DNA from: Kiritimatiellia bacterium
GTDB taxonomy: Bacteria; Verrucomicrobiota; Kiritimatiellia; RFP12; UBA1067
DNA length: 14,713 nucleotides
Direction: 5' to 3'
NCBI GenBank assembly: GCA_024405335.1
Contig: JAKSOX010000031.1
Location: 1-14,713, forward strand
Every line of letters starts with the position of its first letter. The first letter of the stretch is position 1. The translations under genes were made by a program, and so were the position numbers. Positions 13,901 through 14,713 of this stretch are shown here, one piece after another. Under the pieces are notes generated by a model. The model saw nothing but the letters and a program-made list of their open reading frames with translations, had not been told where the DNA came from and made no database searches.

Positions 13901-14713
13901 CTTCCAGAACCAGAGTTCGTTGCCGACCACCGTCACGCCCTCGGGCAGCTGCGGCGCGATTTCGTCAGCCGAATAGTCGCTGTTCAGCTTGGCCTTGGCC
14001 CACGGCTTGAAATCGCCGCCCGCCTCGCCTTCCTGGACGCTGCCCGGCGCGCGGTCGCCGCGCGTATCCTGCGGGTCGACGCCCGCGCCCGGCGTGCCGG
14101 GCTTGTCTCCCTTGTCGCCGTCCAGCAGCGCGCCGCCCTTGCCGCCGATCACGAGAACCGTGCCCTCGACGTTGATCACAACGCCGCGCTTGGTGTCGAC
14201 GCAGATTGCCGCGCCGCCCTTGCCGGGCCGCTGGCCGTCCGCGCCGTCGCCGCCGACGATGTCGCCTTCCGGATTGTACTTCTCGTTCGCCTCGACGACC
14301 GTCAGCTCCGTCGTCTCCCCGACGTCGCCCGAATCGGTGAAGACGAGCGCATTGCCGCCGTCCGCCCCGTTCACGCCGTTCGTGCCGACGATGTGGTAGC
14401 CGTTCATGTCGAGCGTGAGCGAACCGATGTTGTCCGGAATCTTCACCGGACCAGTCATGTCCGCCCAAAGCGTGATCCGGAAGCTGCCGTCTTCGTTCTG
14501 CGTCACTTCGTGCGGAATGGGGAACGCCTTCCTCAGGATCGTCTCGATCTCCTCGTCCGTCGGCTCCTCGCCGCCGTCGTTGTGACCCGAATCGCCCTGC
14601 TCCATGCGCGCCGTCAGGTTCGTCGCAAGACCGAGCGTGACGTTGACGTAGCGAACCGTCCCTTCGTCCTGCAGACCGCCGTCGTAGACCTTGCTGAGCA
14701 GCACGAGGTCCGT
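10943..14713 (-). CDS. Giant secreted Pmp-like beta-helix protein with Ig-like and MucBP-like stalk (5' end outside window)
   Basis: At least 1256 residues are visible; the frame is open to the right edge, so the start and signal peptide are missing. Numbering from the GTG at 14704: a glycine-rich beta-helix/collagen-like segment (about 105-225); an N-terminal module shared with the downstream paralogue (about 253-330, GFDFGAID, DGTIRFAAGQF, LTFVG); about ten GGA(I/L) turns (417-724) with FxxN motifs (FNGN, FAYN, FTNN, FVDN, FDGN); MGAFE (856-860) closing the helix; an Ig-like domain (about 876-944, VDYTVSFEN, VTGIGDYSGTATTNY); a MucBP-like segment (about 945-1030); a KITYKVVNGWWDDP domain (1044-1131), common in gut surface proteins; a Gly/Arg linker (1136-1146); and a C-terminal domain (1203-1253) ending QQFFKLAPVEK. 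It is the first visible gene of the unit that includes its paralogue and the barrel protein. Surface adhesin or sensor roles are inference. Confidence 0.85.
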   Translation of the reverse strand, partial: TDLVLLSKVYDGGLQDEGTVRYVNVTLGLATNLTARMEQGDSGHNDGGEEPTDEEIETILRKAFPIPHEVTQNEDGSFRITLWADMTGPVKIPDNIGSLTLDMNGYHIVGTNGVNGADGGNALVFTDSGDVGETTELTVVEANEKYNPEGDIVGGDGADGQRPGKGGAAICVDTKRGVVINVEGTVLVIGGKGGALLDGDKGDKPGTPGAGVDPQDTRGDRAPGSVQEGEAGGDFKPWAKAKLNSDYSADEIAPQLPEGVTVVGNELWFWKRTTGEVGEMIGFDFGAIDTRWIDDGTIRFAAGQFHVDQFTCDSDLEGLTFVGADSAAVVIEDKPFTPVKPEEEQMKPVLLGGKGPVLPDLGKHTVLVSTGKSIFQSRISGGHLLTASGPLGEMGSSSREFVWRNLAFTALPGTEIEGGGGAISVENVATLTVADCAFADLTAGQMGGAIYAAGLGDGGLITNSTFTGCSVDPASGLGGAIYAVGGRAPLLAAGPLGKKAEPAPLTVADCVFTLNEAESGGAICTSPMDALEEPIALEIVRSTFNGNTAEYNGGAICAVGKVTIADSEAGRGTFFAYNEAGVYGGALAIDGVEDAHVDNEVFVGSNTVFACNMVTNDWAGEALGGAINLPENCTLSVRNALFTNNVAACTGDAVEIFGVYGGAICTASGCESVIEKTYFVDNRAVAGGSTGDRYAAGGALSDVESARTFVDTCVFDGNLVEGQAAVGAALDLEYDAESAVVNSTFRRSNVEAVSAYATPVVIRNCVVVDNGAEADIWIEETLGYELTFTAYGKLVLAGATEIASSNNLENCVAAEVYRGETVYLATNEYNKVAALGYPQSGVTDIEGAEYGSKFWGTSMGAFETPAIYPIEELGFEIAVDPLELAWTGTRVHPTSVVVTNPFTRVELTEGVDYTVSFENDVDSTDKALVVVTGIGDYSGTATTNYWITSYLVRYYACEKSEGDVDDYDRLLEEVQLGSLNGSNVVAKIAPPTGYVLDPFHEGTLTNGTVTLFDGMVEDDAHGRLVLKVFYAKSSGGDDNIPDKYQRKITYKVVNGWWDDPDNGLDHTVWVTLLDEEGKWSETGTGTLEVIPTVGNTPFSGYAKTGVWYPAEPSVSEMTISREYPAIPFFLYVYCPQPQGGSGRGGRGGTAGTVTDADLDALRSHLATKFTFTKFAFTDGKAAGEAWASVVDESTGKTLVDVDAAGMKLKVLGTTDLSSGEWTPVAQPTTDGEGAFSFELPDDGASQQFFKLAPVEK

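Overview
The window is GC-rich and single-stranded in layout: every gene I can support lies on the minus strand, so transcription runs from the right edge to the left. The most likely source is a member of the PVC superphylum, probably a gut Kiritimatiellota, Lentisphaerota or Verrucomicrobiota bacterium. This rests on three things. There are neighbouring Tat-exported sugar oxidoreductases and isomerases. There are very large secreted beta-helix proteins with chlamydial-Pmp-like GGA(I/V/L) and FxxN repeats. One of these carries Ig-like and MucBP-like stalk domains of the kind common in gut commensals. The taxonomy is inference; no rRNA or unambiguous marker is present.

Right block (14713 to 7401): a three-gene secreted/outer-membrane unit. 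It begins with the 3' part of a giant beta-helix protein (its 5' end lies outside the window). After 24 nt comes a smaller paralogue (789 aa). A 383-aa outer-membrane beta-barrel protein follows, its start codon overlapping the paralogue's stop as ATGA. The two beta-helix proteins share an N-terminal module, about ten GGAI-type repeats each, a GAFE motif closing the helix and a C-terminal domain ending in FF(K/R)L. Neither carries its own barrel. The arrangement resembles a chlamydial polymorphic membrane protein in which passenger and barrel have become separate genes.

Middle block (about 7350 to 3489): a perfect TATAAT box leads into a LUD-domain protein, a compact uvrC, a YbgC-like acyl-CoA thioesterase (ATGA overlap with uvrC) and an exported, unassigned TIM-barrel/glycoside-hydrolase-like protein. 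Spacings of 19, -4 and 32 nt suggest one operon. UvrC retains all its catalytic and Fe-S motifs but lacks roughly 115 residues between the UVR and RNase H domains.

Left block (about 3469 to 1): a promoter in the only sizeable intergenic gap (about 110 bp) precedes tpiA. Three Tat-signal proteins then follow at 24-40 nt spacing: an FAD-dependent oxidoreductase, a sugar-isomerase-type TIM barrel and the beginning of a Gfo/Idh/MocA dehydrogenase. The last two are the kind of pair used in oxidise-then-cleave glycoside breakdown, here apparently folded in the cytoplasm and exported.

I saw no tRNA, rRNA, CRISPR array, insertion sequence or prophage gene. No gene-free stretch exceeds 300 bases; the largest gaps are 3379-3488 (promoter region) and 7313-7400 (promoter and leader, otherwise featureless).
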